A stretch of 64,000 bases of DNA from Empedobacter brevis_A (GCF_965118635.1 NZ_CBCPHV010000002.1:310001-374000), one strand, 5' to 3'. Shown: positions 18,569 through 28,414, counted from the first letter of the stretch. The notes: generated from the sequence alone by a model not told the origin. Program-made: numbers and translations.

Positions 18569-18599
18569 CAAAGATATTTGTTTAGCTACGTTTGCGCAA
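18569..18599 (-). promoter_or_regulatory. Promoter of trmD
   Basis: Minus strand TTG (18599-18597), 20-bp spacer, then TATCTTTG (18576-18569) followed by C: a full Bacteroidota -33/-7 promoter. Only four bases separate the -7 element from the ATG, implying a leaderless transcript. Confidence 0.65.
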
Positions 18600-18848
18600 G
18601 TTTAAATCTATTTTTTGAACTTGATTGTTTTAAGAGAATTTATAAATTCTTTTTGTGATTCTTCATCTAAATTTTAACCAATAAAATTAAACTTTGAAGT
18701 TGAGTTTTTAATAGTATCCATAAAACTATAATCAATTTATGATGATTTGACTGTATAATTTTAACTGATTATTCAAATGATTGATTTTCTTTTAAAATTA
18801 ATAAATATAATTGATATTATTCATTAGCCTTATTCAAATGAAATCAAG
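18600..18848. other. Intergenic region between divergent trmD and hemB
   Basis: AT-rich. The only structure I see is an exact 12-bp direct repeat, TTATTCAAATGA, at 18769-18780 and 18830-18841, the second copy just before the hemB -7 element. Confidence 0.4.
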
Positions 18849-18856
18849 TAAATTTG
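18849..18856 (+). promoter_or_regulatory. Candidate -7 element for hemB
   Basis: TAAATTTG, a full TAnnTTTG match, 17 bp before the ATG. Confidence 0.45.
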
Positions 18857-18873
18857 TTTAAAATTTTAATCAA

Positions 18874-19866
18874 ATGTTTTTATATAACAGACATAGACGA
18901 CTACGCAAAAATGAATCAATTCGTAGTATGATTCGCGAAAATCATTTGTCACCAAACGATTTTATTCTTCCAATTTTTGTATCTGAAGGAGAAGGCGTGA
19001 AGGAAGAAATTGCTGCAATGCCAGGAATTTATCGCCAATCTATTGATAATACAGTAAAAGAAGTAAAAGAAATCTGGGATTTAGGTATAAAATCAGTTAA
19101 TGTATATTGCAAAGTTAGTGATAACTTAAAAGATAACACAGGTAAAGAATCTTGGAATCCAAATGGATTAATGCAAAATACAATAAAAGCAATCAAAGAT
19201 GCTGTTCCAGAAATGATTGTTATGCCAGATGTTGCGTTGGATCCATATTCAGTTTATGGACATGATGGGATTATCAAGAATGGTGAAGTTATGAATGATG
19301 AAACTGTTGATGCACTTGTTAAAATGACATTATCTCTTGCAGAAGCTGGAGCCGATTTTGTAGCGCCTTCTGATATGATGGACGGTCGAATAGGAGCTAT
19401 GCGCGCAGGTTTAGAAGAAAACGGTTTCTATAATGTAGGAATTATGACATATGCTGCGAAATATGCTTCATCTTTTTATGGACCTTTCCGTACAGCTTTA
19501 GATTCAGCGCCAGTAGATTCTAAAGAAATTCCGAAAGACAAAAAAACTTATCAAATGGATTACCATAATTCACAAGAAGCTTTGCGCGAAGCAATTGCTG
19601 ATGTGGAAGAAGGTGCAGATATTTTGATGGTAAAACCAGGAATGGCTTATTTGGATATTGTGAAATTAATAAAAGATAATTTACAAGTTCCTGTTTCAGT
19701 ATATCAAGTTTCTGGTGAATATGCAATGATAAAAGCTGCTGTAGAAAGAGGATGGTTAGATAATGATAAAGTTATTCTAGAATCTTTAACTTCATTTAAA
19801 AGAGCAGGAGCAGACCTTATATCAACATATTTTGCTAAAGAAGCTGCAAGATTATTAAATGAGTAA
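18874..19866 (+). CDS. hemB: Delta-aminolevulinic acid dehydratase (porphobilinogen synthase)
   Basis: 330 residues, full length. Condenses two 5-aminolevulinate molecules to porphobilinogen in haem synthesis. Conserved SSFYGPFR, QMDYHNSQEALRE, the Schiff-base lysine in LMVKPGMAYLD, and VYQVSGEYAMIKAA near the end. The metal loop reads MPDVALDPYSVYGHDG: the cysteines of zinc enzymes are replaced, so this is the Mg/K-type enzyme as in Pseudomonas. Monocistronic, with terminator at 19891. Confidence 0.95.
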   Translation: MFLYNRHRRLRKNESIRSMIRENHLSPNDFILPIFVSEGEGVKEEIAAMPGIYRQSIDNTVKEVKEIWDLGIKSVNVYCKVSDNLKDNTGKESWNPNGLMQNTIKAIKDAVPEMIVMPDVALDPYSVYGHDGIIKNGEVMNDETVDALVKMTLSLAEAGADFVAPSDMMDGRIGAMRAGLEENGFYNVGIMTYAAKYASSFYGPFRTALDSAPVDSKEIPKDKKTYQMDYHNSQEALREAIADVEEGADILMVKPGMAYLDIVKLIKDNLQVPVSVYQVSGEYAMIKAAVERGWLDNDKVILESLTSFKRAGADLISTYFAKEAARLLNE

Positions 19867-19890
19867 TTAAGAACAATATTATAATTAATA

Positions 19891-19923
19891 AAAAACCACT
19901 TCGAAAGAAGTGGTTTTTGTTTT
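19891..19923. terminator. Bidirectional terminator with GAAA loop
   Basis: AAAAACCACTTC (19891-19902), loop GAAA, GAAGTGGTTTTT (19907-19918), then T-rich. Serves hemB and the convergent 19926 gene. Confidence 0.85.
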
Positions 19924-19925
19924 TC

Positions 19926-20288
19926 TTAAAGCGAATATTGTATCATTTTCGCTGTGAATTTTTGTTTTTCTAATGTAGATAGAAAATATTTTTGCTCTGC
20001 TTCAGCTTGTTCTTTTTTCTGATAATTCTTTTCGTAACCAGTCTGAATTTCTTTTAAAGAAGCAATTGTTCCATTTTTCAATAAATAATTTTGAAACTTT
20101 TGATATCTATCAGCTAACTTTCCATAGATATCTTTATTATCGATGCTCGCTTCATAAACATCTGTCACATAAACTTCATTATTTTGTCCATAAGCAATGG
20201 AATAAAAATAATACGTTTGATTACTCTTTATTTGACTGAAAACCACCCCAGAAATAAAGAATAAAAATAATACTAAACCTTTTTTCAT
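19926..20288 (-). CDS. Small exported hypothetical protein
   Basis: 120 residues with a signal peptide (1-18, FFISGVVFSQ). The mature part is short and charged, with a KKEQAEAEQKYFLSTLEKQK helical stretch near the C-terminus. I recognise no family. Probably periplasmic. Convergent with hemB, divergent from ffh. Confidence 0.6.
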   Translation of the reverse strand: MKKGLVLFLFFISGVVFSQIKSNQTYYFYSIAYGQNNEVYVTDVYEASIDNKDIYGKLADRYQKFQNYLLKNGTIASLKEIQTGYEKNYQKKEQAEAEQKYFLSTLEKQKFTAKMIQYSL

Positions 20289-20376
20289 TCAACCAAAATT
20301 TGATGCAGCAATTTAAACATTAATACTTAATTACAGCGCTTATTGTCTGAATTTATATTTTTCGGTATAATTTTTT

Positions 20377-20384
20377 TATATTTG
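20377..20384 (+). promoter_or_regulatory. Candidate -7 element for ffh
   Basis: TATATTTG, full TAnnTTTG match, 20 bp before the ATG. No TTG at the expected -33 distance. Confidence 0.45.
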
Positions 20385-20404
20385 TGTTCTAAAATTGACT
20401 CAAA

Positions 20405-21766
20405 ATGTTTCAAAATCTTCAAGATAAACTAGATAAAGCATTACATACCTTAAAAGGAAAAGGACAAATTACAGAAATCAACGTTGCAGAAACCGTAAAA
20501 GAGGTACGTAGAGCACTTGTTGATGCCGACGTTAGTTATAAAGTTGCGAAAGATTTTACAAATACTGTAAAAGAAAAAGCATTAGGAGAAAATGTAATTA
20601 CATCACTTAATCCTGGACAATTAATGGTAAAAATTGTTCATGATGAATTAGCAAAATTAATGGGAGGAGAGGTTACTGAATTAAAAGTAGACGACAATCC
20701 TTCAATTATTTTAATCGCTGGTTTACAAGGTTCTGGTAAAACAACTTTTTCTGGTAAATTGGCAAATTTCCTAAAAACTAAGAAAAACAAAAAAGTATTA
20801 TTAGTTGCTGGAGACGTTTATCGTCCTGCCGCTATTAATCAGTTACAAGTTTTAGGAGAACAAATTGGTGTTGATGTTTATGCGGATTTAGAAAACAAAA
20901 ATCCTGTAGAAATTGCGCAATCTGCAATTGCACAAGCAAAACAAAACGGAAATAATGTAATTATTATAGATACAGCTGGACGTTTAGCAATTGACGAACA
21001 AATGATGGATGAAATTCGTCGTGTTCATCAAACGGTTAATCCAACAGAAACTTTATTTGTTGTAGATTCTATGACAGGACAAGATGCTGTGAATACTGCA
21101 AAAGCATTTAATGAAGTTTTAAATTATAACGGTGTAGTTTTAACTAAATTAGATGGTGATACTCGTGGTGGAGCTGCTTTAACGATTAGAACTGTTGTCG
21201 ATAAACCAATCAAATTTATTTCTACTGGTGAGAAAATGGAAGCTTTAGACGTTTTCTATCCAGAACGTATGGCTGATCGTATTTTAGGAATGGGTGACGT
21301 TGTTTCGTTAGTAGAACGTGCTCAAGAACAATTTGACGAAGAAGAAGCAAAACGTTTACAAAAGAAAATTGCTAAAAATAGCTTCGATTTTGATGATTTC
21401 TTAAAACAAATTCAACAAATCAAACGTATGGGAAATATGAAAGATTTAGTTGGAATGATTCCTGGTGCAGGAAAAGCATTGAAAGATGTTGATATTGATG
21501 ATAATGCTTTCAAAGGTGTTGAAGCAATTATACATTCGATGACAAAAAAAGAACGTCAAAATCCAAACATCATAGATAATTCTCGCAAGAAAAGAATTGC
21601 TGCTGGTTCAGGAACATCTTTACAAGAAGTAAATCAGTTGTTGAAACAATTTTCTGAAATGGGAAAAATGATGAAATTTATGAATTCAGCAAATGGTAAA
21701 AAGATGATGGAAACAATGTCTAAAAATATGCCAGCTGGTGGATTCCCAGGAATGCCAAAAATGTAA
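20405..21766 (+). CDS. ffh: Signal recognition particle protein Ffh
   Basis: 453 residues, full length. N domain (1-90), G domain with GLQGSGKTT P-loop (about 106-114), DTAGR (about 192), TKLDGDTRGG (about 248), and the methionine-rich M domain (about 325-453) ending GGFPGMPKM. It binds signal sequences of nascent inner-membrane proteins with 4.5S RNA and docks with FtsY. Single gene with its own terminator. Confidence 0.96.
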   Translation: MFQNLQDKLDKALHTLKGKGQITEINVAETVKEVRRALVDADVSYKVAKDFTNTVKEKALGENVITSLNPGQLMVKIVHDELAKLMGGEVTELKVDDNPSIILIAGLQGSGKTTFSGKLANFLKTKKNKKVLLVAGDVYRPAAINQLQVLGEQIGVDVYADLENKNPVEIAQSAIAQAKQNGNNVIIIDTAGRLAIDEQMMDEIRRVHQTVNPTETLFVVDSMTGQDAVNTAKAFNEVLNYNGVVLTKLDGDTRGGAALTIRTVVDKPIKFISTGEKMEALDVFYPERMADRILGMGDVVSLVERAQEQFDEEEAKRLQKKIAKNSFDFDDFLKQIQQIKRMGNMKDLVGMIPGAGKALKDVDIDDNAFKGVEAIIHSMTKKERQNPNIIDNSRKKRIAAGSGTSLQEVNQLLKQFSEMGKMMKFMNSANGKKMMETMSKNMPAGGFPGMPKM

Positions 21767-21793
21767 AAGATTTTAAAATCTTATTTTATATAT

Positions 21794-21826
21794 AAAAACC
21801 TTCTTTTTATTAGAAGGTTTTTTTTA
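21794..21826 (+). terminator. Intrinsic terminator of ffh
   Basis: AAAAACCTTCT (21794-21804) and AGAAGGTTTTT (21812-21822), then a T-run. Confidence 0.85.
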
Positions 21827-21854
21827 TATCTACAGTGTATCATTTGTTTGTATT

Positions 21855-21922
21855 TAACATAATATATATTATAATAATATTATTTCAATGAAATAATATT
21901 ATTAATAATCTTTATTATGTTA
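21855..21922. repeat. Nested palindrome downstream of the truncated SusC gene
   Basis: Two 16-bp arms with a single-base loop (21872-21887 and 21889-21904) are nested inside an outer pair TAACATAATA / TATTATGTTA (21855-21864 and 21913-21922). No T-run follows, so it is not a typical terminator. It lies 20 bp from the point where the SusC reading frame is cut short. Confidence 0.75.
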
Positions 21923-21941
21923 AGTAGGATGTTATTTATCC

Positions 21942-24107
21942 TTATCTATGATTCGAAATAAAGTCGACATTCTCCATAAATGATTCTTTTGAAACTAACC
22001 AAGAAGCAGAAACTGCCCAAATTGGTAAATATTTGTATTTTTTATTAACACCAAATAAATTCGTTCCATCGTAACGAACACTTCCAAAAACAGTATATTT
22101 TCTGTCTAATGTATAAGAAGCTGTTGCGAATGTAGAAACATATGCATTTTCATCTGTTGGCATTTCTCTGTACGTTTCGTAACGTTTGTCAGCTGCTGAA
22201 CTAGCATTTGGAAAAATAATTGGTGTTCCTGTTTTATTTGTTTTATTGTAACCAAAAACACGTGTTAAAGTCGTCTCATTTTGTGTATGACGAATTTCTG
22301 AACCAACCATCAAGTCGATTTCGTGACGATTGTTAATCGTTGTACTATATGTTCCTTGTAATTTCCAGTTGTATTGATAAAATTCGTTATCCCAATTTTG
22401 TTTAATTCCACCATCTGGTAGGAAATATAAATATTGTCCAGATTTATAATAACGCGTATTTTCTCTCATTTTACGCGTAAAATAAGTTTCTTGTTCTGCG
22501 AATTTTTCTGTTTTATTACTATCGTATTGTATTCCGAATTGAGATGTTAATTTTAAGCCTTTTGCTAATTGATAATTAAGATCAATAATACCTTTTAACG
22601 AACGGTTTTTTAATGTATATTTTGTATTATCTCTTTCCTCAAGAAAATTGAAAGGAATAGAACGATCTTCAAATCCATCAATATCTTGATCATAACGATA
22701 AGAACCATCAGCGTTAAAAGGAGATAAATAAGGGTTTGCATTTCGTGAATAGTTAATCGGATTGATTGATGCATCTGCATCAGTTACAAAAGATTTTTTA
22801 TCACTTGATGTCGCAAAAATAGAAATTCCTACATCTAATTTATCGTTTAATTTATAATTGTTTTTTAAAGTAAGATTATAACGCTCAAAACCTGTTCCGA
22901 TTGTTGTTCCTTGTTCATCATAATAACCCAAAGAGAAATAATAATCAGAACGGTCGTTTCCTCCAGAAATACTTAAACCATATTGCGTATTGATTGCGTT
23001 ACGGTAAAGTAATTTTCCCCAATCTGTTGTATTATTTCGTAACGAATTGATTTGATTTTGAGTATTAAGATCTAAAGAACTAAATCCACCATTTCGTAAA
23101 GCGTCAAGTTGACCATTCTTTTGTAAGATTCTCATAACTTCGCCTTTGTCTGTACGATATGTTAAATCTGAACGACCAGCAAGCATTAATTCTAAATCAA
23201 CTTTCTGAGAAGCATTTAATAAATTTAATCTTCCAAAATCTGGACGAGCCGTTACAAACGTATTCGCAGAAAAGTTAACAGTCATTGCTCCTTTTTTACC
23301 ACGTTTTGTTGTAATTGAGATTACACCATTTGCAGCTCTTGCTCCATAAATTGCTGTTGCAGCAGCATCTTTAAGAATCGTAATATCTTCAATATCATTT
23401 GGATTTAATCCAGCGATAGAAAAGTTTTGTAATTGATCGATATTATCTTTATCGCTAAAATTTGGAACATCATTTCCTTCTAAGGGTAAACCATCAATCA
23501 CCCATAATGGATCTTGTGGACCAGAAAGAGAAGCTGTACCACGAATTCTAATTTTGCTTGGAGAACCTGGTGCTCCAGTTTCTGTTGTTACAGCGACACC
23601 CGCAACTTGACCATTTAATAATTGATCTACACTCGCTACACCTGCTTGTAGGATATCATCCATTTTTACAGTTGCTACAGCTGATGTTAACTTACGTTTT
23701 TCAATTTTTTGATAACCAGTTACAACAACTTCTTTTAGATCATTATTATCAGGAAGTACTTGACCAGAAGTTGGCTTCAGACTTACGTTATACGTTGTTA
23801 AATCTGTAGAAAGTTCAATTAATTTAGAATCATAACCTAAATAACTAATTAATACAGATTTCGTATTCGCTGGGACTTCTAATGAAAAGAAACCATCTTG
23901 ATCTGTAACAGTACCAACTGTTATACTTTCTATAATTCCTTTTTGATCTGTTTTTGTTGAAATCGATTGAGCTTCAATTTTTACAGACGCACCTGCAATT
24001 CCTTCCAAAGATTTTTCATCTTGAACAGAACCTGTAATCACTCTCTTTTCTTGAGAAAATGCGATACTTGCCGCAAAAAGTGGCAAAAGAATGAGTGTCT
24101 TTTTCAT
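21942..24107 (-). CDS. SusC/RagA-type TonB-dependent receptor, C-terminally truncated (likely pseudogene)
   Basis: 721 residues; intact family members have about 1000. Signal peptide (ASIAFSQ), a carboxypeptidase-regulatory-like domain (about 22-115), then the plug domain (VVVTGYQKIEKRK, WVIDGLPLEGND, DIEDITILKDAAATAIYGARAANGVISITTKRG) and part of the outer-membrane barrel. It ends ...MENVDFISNHR and stop, exactly where relatives continue NLKLRASYG-like. About 300 residues, including the C-terminal beta-signal needed for barrel insertion, are missing, and no SusD partner follows. It is 8 bp downstream of the metalloprotease gene. Uptake function is unlikely. Confidence 0.85.
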   Translation of the reverse strand: MKKTLILLPLFAASIAFSQEKRVITGSVQDEKSLEGIAGASVKIEAQSISTKTDQKGIIESITVGTVTDQDGFFSLEVPANTKSVLISYLGYDSKLIELSTDLTTYNVSLKPTSGQVLPDNNDLKEVVVTGYQKIEKRKLTSAVATVKMDDILQAGVASVDQLLNGQVAGVAVTTETGAPGSPSKIRIRGTASLSGPQDPLWVIDGLPLEGNDVPNFSDKDNIDQLQNFSIAGLNPNDIEDITILKDAAATAIYGARAANGVISITTKRGKKGAMTVNFSANTFVTARPDFGRLNLLNASQKVDLELMLAGRSDLTYRTDKGEVMRILQKNGQLDALRNGGFSSLDLNTQNQINSLRNNTTDWGKLLYRNAINTQYGLSISGGNDRSDYYFSLGYYDEQGTTIGTGFERYNLTLKNNYKLNDKLDVGISIFATSSDKKSFVTDADASINPINYSRNANPYLSPFNADGSYRYDQDIDGFEDRSIPFNFLEERDNTKYTLKNRSLKGIIDLNYQLAKGLKLTSQFGIQYDSNKTEKFAEQETYFTRKMRENTRYYKSGQYLYFLPDGGIKQNWDNEFYQYNWKLQGTYSTTINNRHEIDLMVGSEIRHTQNETTLTRVFGYNKTNKTGTPIIFPNASSAADKRYETYREMPTDENAYVSTFATASYTLDRKYTVFGSVRYDGTNLFGVNKKYKYLPIWAVSASWLVSKESFMENVDFISNHR

Positions 24108-24115
24108 TTCTATAC

Positions 24116-26695
24116 TTACTTTAAAGCTTCTTTAATACGAATAATTAAATCAGCGTAATGAGCTCTTGTCGCTTCATCACCGCTATTCTTTTTCTTGTTT
24201 AACAAAGTCAACACGCGTTGCAATTCAGCTCTTTTATAAGTTGTCACTTCTGACACTCTTTTCATAGAAGAATAGTTAATATTACGCGCCATTTTTTCCT
24301 CGTCTAAATAATTACAGATAGTTGGTAATTGTAGGTTTTGGTCAATTGTAAGTCCTGTTACAGTTGTTTTTTCAAATAATTTATTAGTCGAAACAATCAA
24401 TGCATCAACATAATTTTTTTGAGTCATTTTCTCAAGTATCGTTAAGTTTGATTTTTTATCAAAAACAGCACTTCTTACTTGATCAAATAGATTATTAACT
24501 GTATATATTTTTTCTTTTGAATTTAATTCTTGGTGTTTCAATTCATTTTCTAAAATGCGTAATAAACGATCATCAGAAAACAAATTATAAATCAAACCAT
24601 ATTGCATTTCTCTTGCTAATGTGTACGGCGTTTGCTCGTAAGGTCCCATTGGCGAGTTTTTGATTGCATATGTTTTATCTAAAATATCATTGAAGAATAA
24701 CCATTTTGGTAAATTGATAACATTTTCATTAAGATAATTCACCGCTTTACGTTGCATATCTGCTGGAACAGCTTCGTAAGCTTTTTTATCAATACCGAAA
24801 TATGTATTATTCAAATAGATTCCTCCAACATTTGCTAAAACATGATTTGAATATAAATCCCACTGCCCGATTGTTTGGTAATATAATTTACCTGCATTAA
24901 TATAGCTTTGTCCATCTTCGTACGTCCATTTCAAGATATTATCTGAAACACGTTTTAAGTTTTTCATACCATATTCACTCGCCAAAACAGCATCATTTCC
25001 TAAGTCTTCTGACTGAGAACGAGGATCTATAGTATTCAAATAACTTTGTTGTTCTCCATAGAAATACATTGGATCATCTTCATGTTTTTCTATCATTTTA
25101 CGAAGAGATGATTTCTCTGTTTCTTGATTTGGATACCAACGATATCCCCACTCGATTGCATATTTATCGTACAATCCAATTTTTGGTGTTATTGCTGTTA
25201 CACCATCTTCTGGTTGAGCAACATAATTGTATCGTGCATAATCCATAATAGATGGTGCTGTTCCTCCCATTTTATCAGTAAATTCTTTCGAACGTAAAGA
25301 TTCTACAGGATAAGAAAAAGATGCTCCCATATTATGTTTTAAACCAAATGTATGACCAACTTCGTGAGAAGAAACAAAACGAATTGCTTCACCCATGTGT
25401 TCGTCACTAAACTTGTTTCCTCTTGCTTTAGGATCGATAGGTCCTGTTTGGATACGCATCCAATCATGCAAAGAAGTCATTACATTATGCCACCAAATAA
25501 TATCAGCTTCTAAAATTTCTCCACTTCTAGGATCTACGACAGATGGCCCCATTGCATTCGCTTTTGGAGAAGCTGCATACGTAATTACTGAATAGCGTAC
25601 ATCGTCAATGTCAAAATCTTTATCGTCCTCAGTTGGTTCTTTTGCAATAACTGCATTTTTGAAACCAGCTTGTTCAAAAGCGACTTGCCAATCGTGTACA
25701 CCAGCAATAATTTTTTGACGCCATTGTTTTGGTGTCGAAGGATCGATGTAATAAATAATCGGTTTTTTAGGTTCTACTAATTCACCTCTTAAATACTTTT
25801 CTTTGTCCTCGTCTTTTGGTTCTAAACGCCATTTTGTAATGAAACGTTGATCTTCCATTTTGTGTTGAGCATCATTAAAAAACCAATGTTTTTCTGTAAA
25901 ATACCCTACACGATTATCTGATAGCCTAGGTTGCATAGGTGTTGACGATAGTAAAACTATATTACTTGTTACACCCAAGGTAACGGCTAAATCTACCCCT
26001 CCTTCATTCACACTTGTTGTCAACTGAGACTTGACAACAATGTTTTCTGGAAATGTTTTCACATTTTCCACATATGATAGATTTGCCTTTACCGAACCTC
26101 CTAAACCTACATTCGTTAATACATCATTAAAACTTTTTTGATTTCCATCAAAAATTTTATTCACTTTGATAGCTACCGCTGTTGAGTCATTATTTTGCGC
26201 TTCTATATCAAAAACTTCTATAATTGATTCTGAAAAGTTGTCTTTTACAGAAGCTGTAATTGCATCATTTTTAGGAGAAGAAACTTGTGGAACAATTGTT
26301 TTTACCCACACTTTTTTAGCGACTTTATCATGATAAAAAGAAATCACTTTATTTTCGTAATTCATCCCTTTGTTCAATCCTGCTTCGTTTACTTGCATTG
26401 GAACTTGAGATAATTTATTAACGACCAAAAATTGGCGACCGAATAAACTATCAGGAATCTCGAAATAAATATCTGTATCGACTTGAATTGTGTTGAACAA
26501 ACCTTTTTTATAAGTTCCTTTCTTTACTAATTCATCTATTTTTTTAACTTTCGTTACAGCAGAATCTTTTTTTTCTGTTTTCTCTTTATCCGCTTTTTTA
26601 TCTTCCTTTTTCTGTCCATAAACAACAGCAGAAGACATTGCTAAACCAAGATATAGTGCTAATTTATAATTCTTTCTTTCCTTACTCTGACTCAT
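24116..26695 (-). CDS. Exported zinc-dependent metalloprotease (DUF5117/DUF5118 type)
   Basis: 859 residues. Signal peptide about 1-27 (SSAVVYGQ), a Lys/Glu/Asp-rich linker (28-60), an N-terminal DUF5118-like segment, a DUF5117-like beta region (about 90-290), then the metzincin catalytic site H-E-x-x-H-x-x-G-L-x-H (HEVGHTFGLKH, first His 444) with a methionine-turn-like SIMDYARYN (about 478). The C-terminal half is helical (DUF4953-like). Bacteroidota members are often encoded beside SusC/SusD genes, as here, and are thought to be periplasmic or surface proteases. Substrate unknown. Confidence 0.85.
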   Translation of the reverse strand: MSQSKERKNYKLALYLGLAMSSAVVYGQKKEDKKADKEKTEKKDSAVTKVKKIDELVKKGTYKKGLFNTIQVDTDIYFEIPDSLFGRQFLVVNKLSQVPMQVNEAGLNKGMNYENKVISFYHDKVAKKVWVKTIVPQVSSPKNDAITASVKDNFSESIIEVFDIEAQNNDSTAVAIKVNKIFDGNQKSFNDVLTNVGLGGSVKANLSYVENVKTFPENIVVKSQLTTSVNEGGVDLAVTLGVTSNIVLLSSTPMQPRLSDNRVGYFTEKHWFFNDAQHKMEDQRFITKWRLEPKDEDKEKYLRGELVEPKKPIIYYIDPSTPKQWRQKIIAGVHDWQVAFEQAGFKNAVIAKEPTEDDKDFDIDDVRYSVITYAASPKANAMGPSVVDPRSGEILEADIIWWHNVMTSLHDWMRIQTGPIDPKARGNKFSDEHMGEAIRFVSSHEVGHTFGLKHNMGASFSYPVESLRSKEFTDKMGGTAPSIMDYARYNYVAQPEDGVTAITPKIGLYDKYAIEWGYRWYPNQETEKSSLRKMIEKHEDDPMYFYGEQQSYLNTIDPRSQSEDLGNDAVLASEYGMKNLKRVSDNILKWTYEDGQSYINAGKLYYQTIGQWDLYSNHVLANVGGIYLNNTYFGIDKKAYEAVPADMQRKAVNYLNENVINLPKWLFFNDILDKTYAIKNSPMGPYEQTPYTLAREMQYGLIYNLFSDDRLLRILENELKHQELNSKEKIYTVNNLFDQVRSAVFDKKSNLTILEKMTQKNYVDALIVSTNKLFEKTTVTGLTIDQNLQLPTICNYLDEEKMARNINYSSMKRVSEVTTYKRAELQRVLTLLNKKKNSGDEATRAHYADLIIRIKEALK

Positions 26696-26774
26696 TCAAA
26701 CGTTAAATTATCATTAATTATGGTATAAACTTAATAGCTGTTTTTTTATAATAATAGTTTTTTGGAGTGAATGG

Positions 26775-28400
26775 TTAATTTTTTGGAGTGAATGGATATT
26801 TTGAATTTATATAAGGTAAAATACAAACAAATTCATCCTTTTCTACTTTGGTTAAAAAATTATGGATTTGATAATATTTATAGATTTTTTGTAAGTATTT
26901 CAAACCAAACTTTTCATTTTCTACTACATTACTTTTTTTCTGAAAAGTATTTTTAACAATAATAAAATCGGATTTAACATCAATATTTATCGTCAAAGGT
27001 TGATCGATTGTAGCAATATTATGTTTTATCGCATTTTCTACAACGATTTGTAAAGCTAAATATGGAATGTTTTTTTCTAAACTTTTTGAATCCTCAATTT
27101 GCAAATCAAAAATTAATTCTTCCGAAAATCTACTTTTTTGCAAATCCATATATTGTTCTATAAAATCTAATTCCTTTTTTACCAAAACAATATTTTCATT
27201 TGGTGGAACAATAAGATAACGATAAATTTTAGAAAGATTCATGGTAAATTTCTGTGCATTCTCTTTATTCAAGCCAATTAACATGTAAAGTGAATTGAGC
27301 GAATTGAATAAAAAATGTGGATTTATCTGATCTTTTAATTGTTGTAATTGCGTTAATGTATTGGCATTTTTTATCTTTTCATTTTCTACTAACAATCTAT
27401 TTTTTTCTTCAACAACCAATGCTTTTTCCAAATGAGCTTTTGATGTTATTTTATTGAATAATAGAAATATAACCGTGATTAAGAAAACAGTTCCTAAAAA
27501 TATAAACTTGATATAAAATTTAGTTTGTTCTACTTTTTCATCAATGATATAACTTAGATGATTCACAACAATATAACCTTCAAAATTCTTGGTATGCAAA
27601 GGTTTTATAAATCGTTTAATAGCTGACCCTTTTATAAATTCGGACGAAGCCTCATTCAATGTATATTTGTCTTGAGGAAACTTAGATTTAATTGTACTTG
27701 TTATCGTATCATTTGCTTTAATATCTGTAAAATCGAAAATATTTTTCCCAATAAATTCTTCATTTGGATGTGTAATACAAATTCCATCTTTATTAAAAAC
27801 GTACACATAATTGGTTGAAGTAACATCTATTGTTGTAAAAAACTTATACAAATCATATAAATTTATGGTAGAACCATAATACATATTTTTGTTATCTGCC
27901 AATTGAATCGAATCATAATTCACCCAATATAATGTATCTTTATAATCAACTAAAAAGTTATTAATCTTTTGATTTTTAACAGAATATATAGAATTTATTT
28001 CGCTAAGATTAGCTTGATTAATTGTTTTTGAAAGAATAGATTTATCTGTTATTTTGTCTTTTTTCGGATTGTATGCTGAAAACCAATCATTTCTAATTAA
28101 TTTTCGATTTGAATTTAATTCATTTAAAACAATAAAATGATCAGCAAAATTATCGCTGTTGCTTTTCTTCACAACATTTTTGAGAATTTCTTGATATTCT
28201 TCTATATTCTTGAACTCAAATTCTATTGCTTCAGATTTTCGCAAAAATCCTTTTAATACAAAATCATTACTACTTTTTTGGCTCTCATTATTGATCAAAA
28301 AACTCAAAATAACAAGCGCTATAATAGCAATAATACTAACGATTAAGGCTATAACATAAATTAATTTGTTGGATAATTGTAAACGAGAACGAAAAGACAA
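26775..28400 (-). CDS. LytS-type sensor histidine kinase (TTG start, orphan)
   Basis: 541 residues. Membrane helix about 14-36, a periplasmic sensor region of about 260 residues that resembles a double-Cache fold (YVYVFNKDGICITHPNEEFIGKNIFD), second helix about 300-318, a coiled coil, then the His_kinase domain with phospho-acceptor His362 (INPHFLFNSLNSLYML) and an HATPase N-box (LALQIVVENAIKHN). The usual LytTR response regulator is not adjacent. The start must be TTG at 28400: the next ATG is far inside and a promoter lies 14 bp upstream. Confidence 0.82.
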   Translation of the reverse strand: MSFRSRLQLSNKLIYVIALIVSIIAIIALVILSFLINNESQKSSNDFVLKGFLRKSEAIEFEFKNIEEYQEILKNVVKKSNSDNFADHFIVLNELNSNRKLIRNDWFSAYNPKKDKITDKSILSKTINQANLSEINSIYSVKNQKINNFLVDYKDTLYWVNYDSIQLADNKNMYYGSTINLYDLYKFFTTIDVTSTNYVYVFNKDGICITHPNEEFIGKNIFDFTDIKANDTITSTIKSKFPQDKYTLNEASSEFIKGSAIKRFIKPLHTKNFEGYIVVNHLSYIIDEKVEQTKFYIKFIFLGTVFLITVIFLLFNKITSKAHLEKALVVEEKNRLLVENEKIKNANTLTQLQQLKDQINPHFLFNSLNSLYMLIGLNKENAQKFTMNLSKIYRYLIVPPNENIVLVKKELDFIEQYMDLQKSRFSEELIFDLQIEDSKSLEKNIPYLALQIVVENAIKHNIATIDQPLTINIDVKSDFIIVKNTFQKKSNVVENEKFGLKYLQKIYKYYQIHNFLTKVEKDEFVCILPYINSKYPFTPKN

Positions 28401-28414
28401 AATATATTTTTTTG

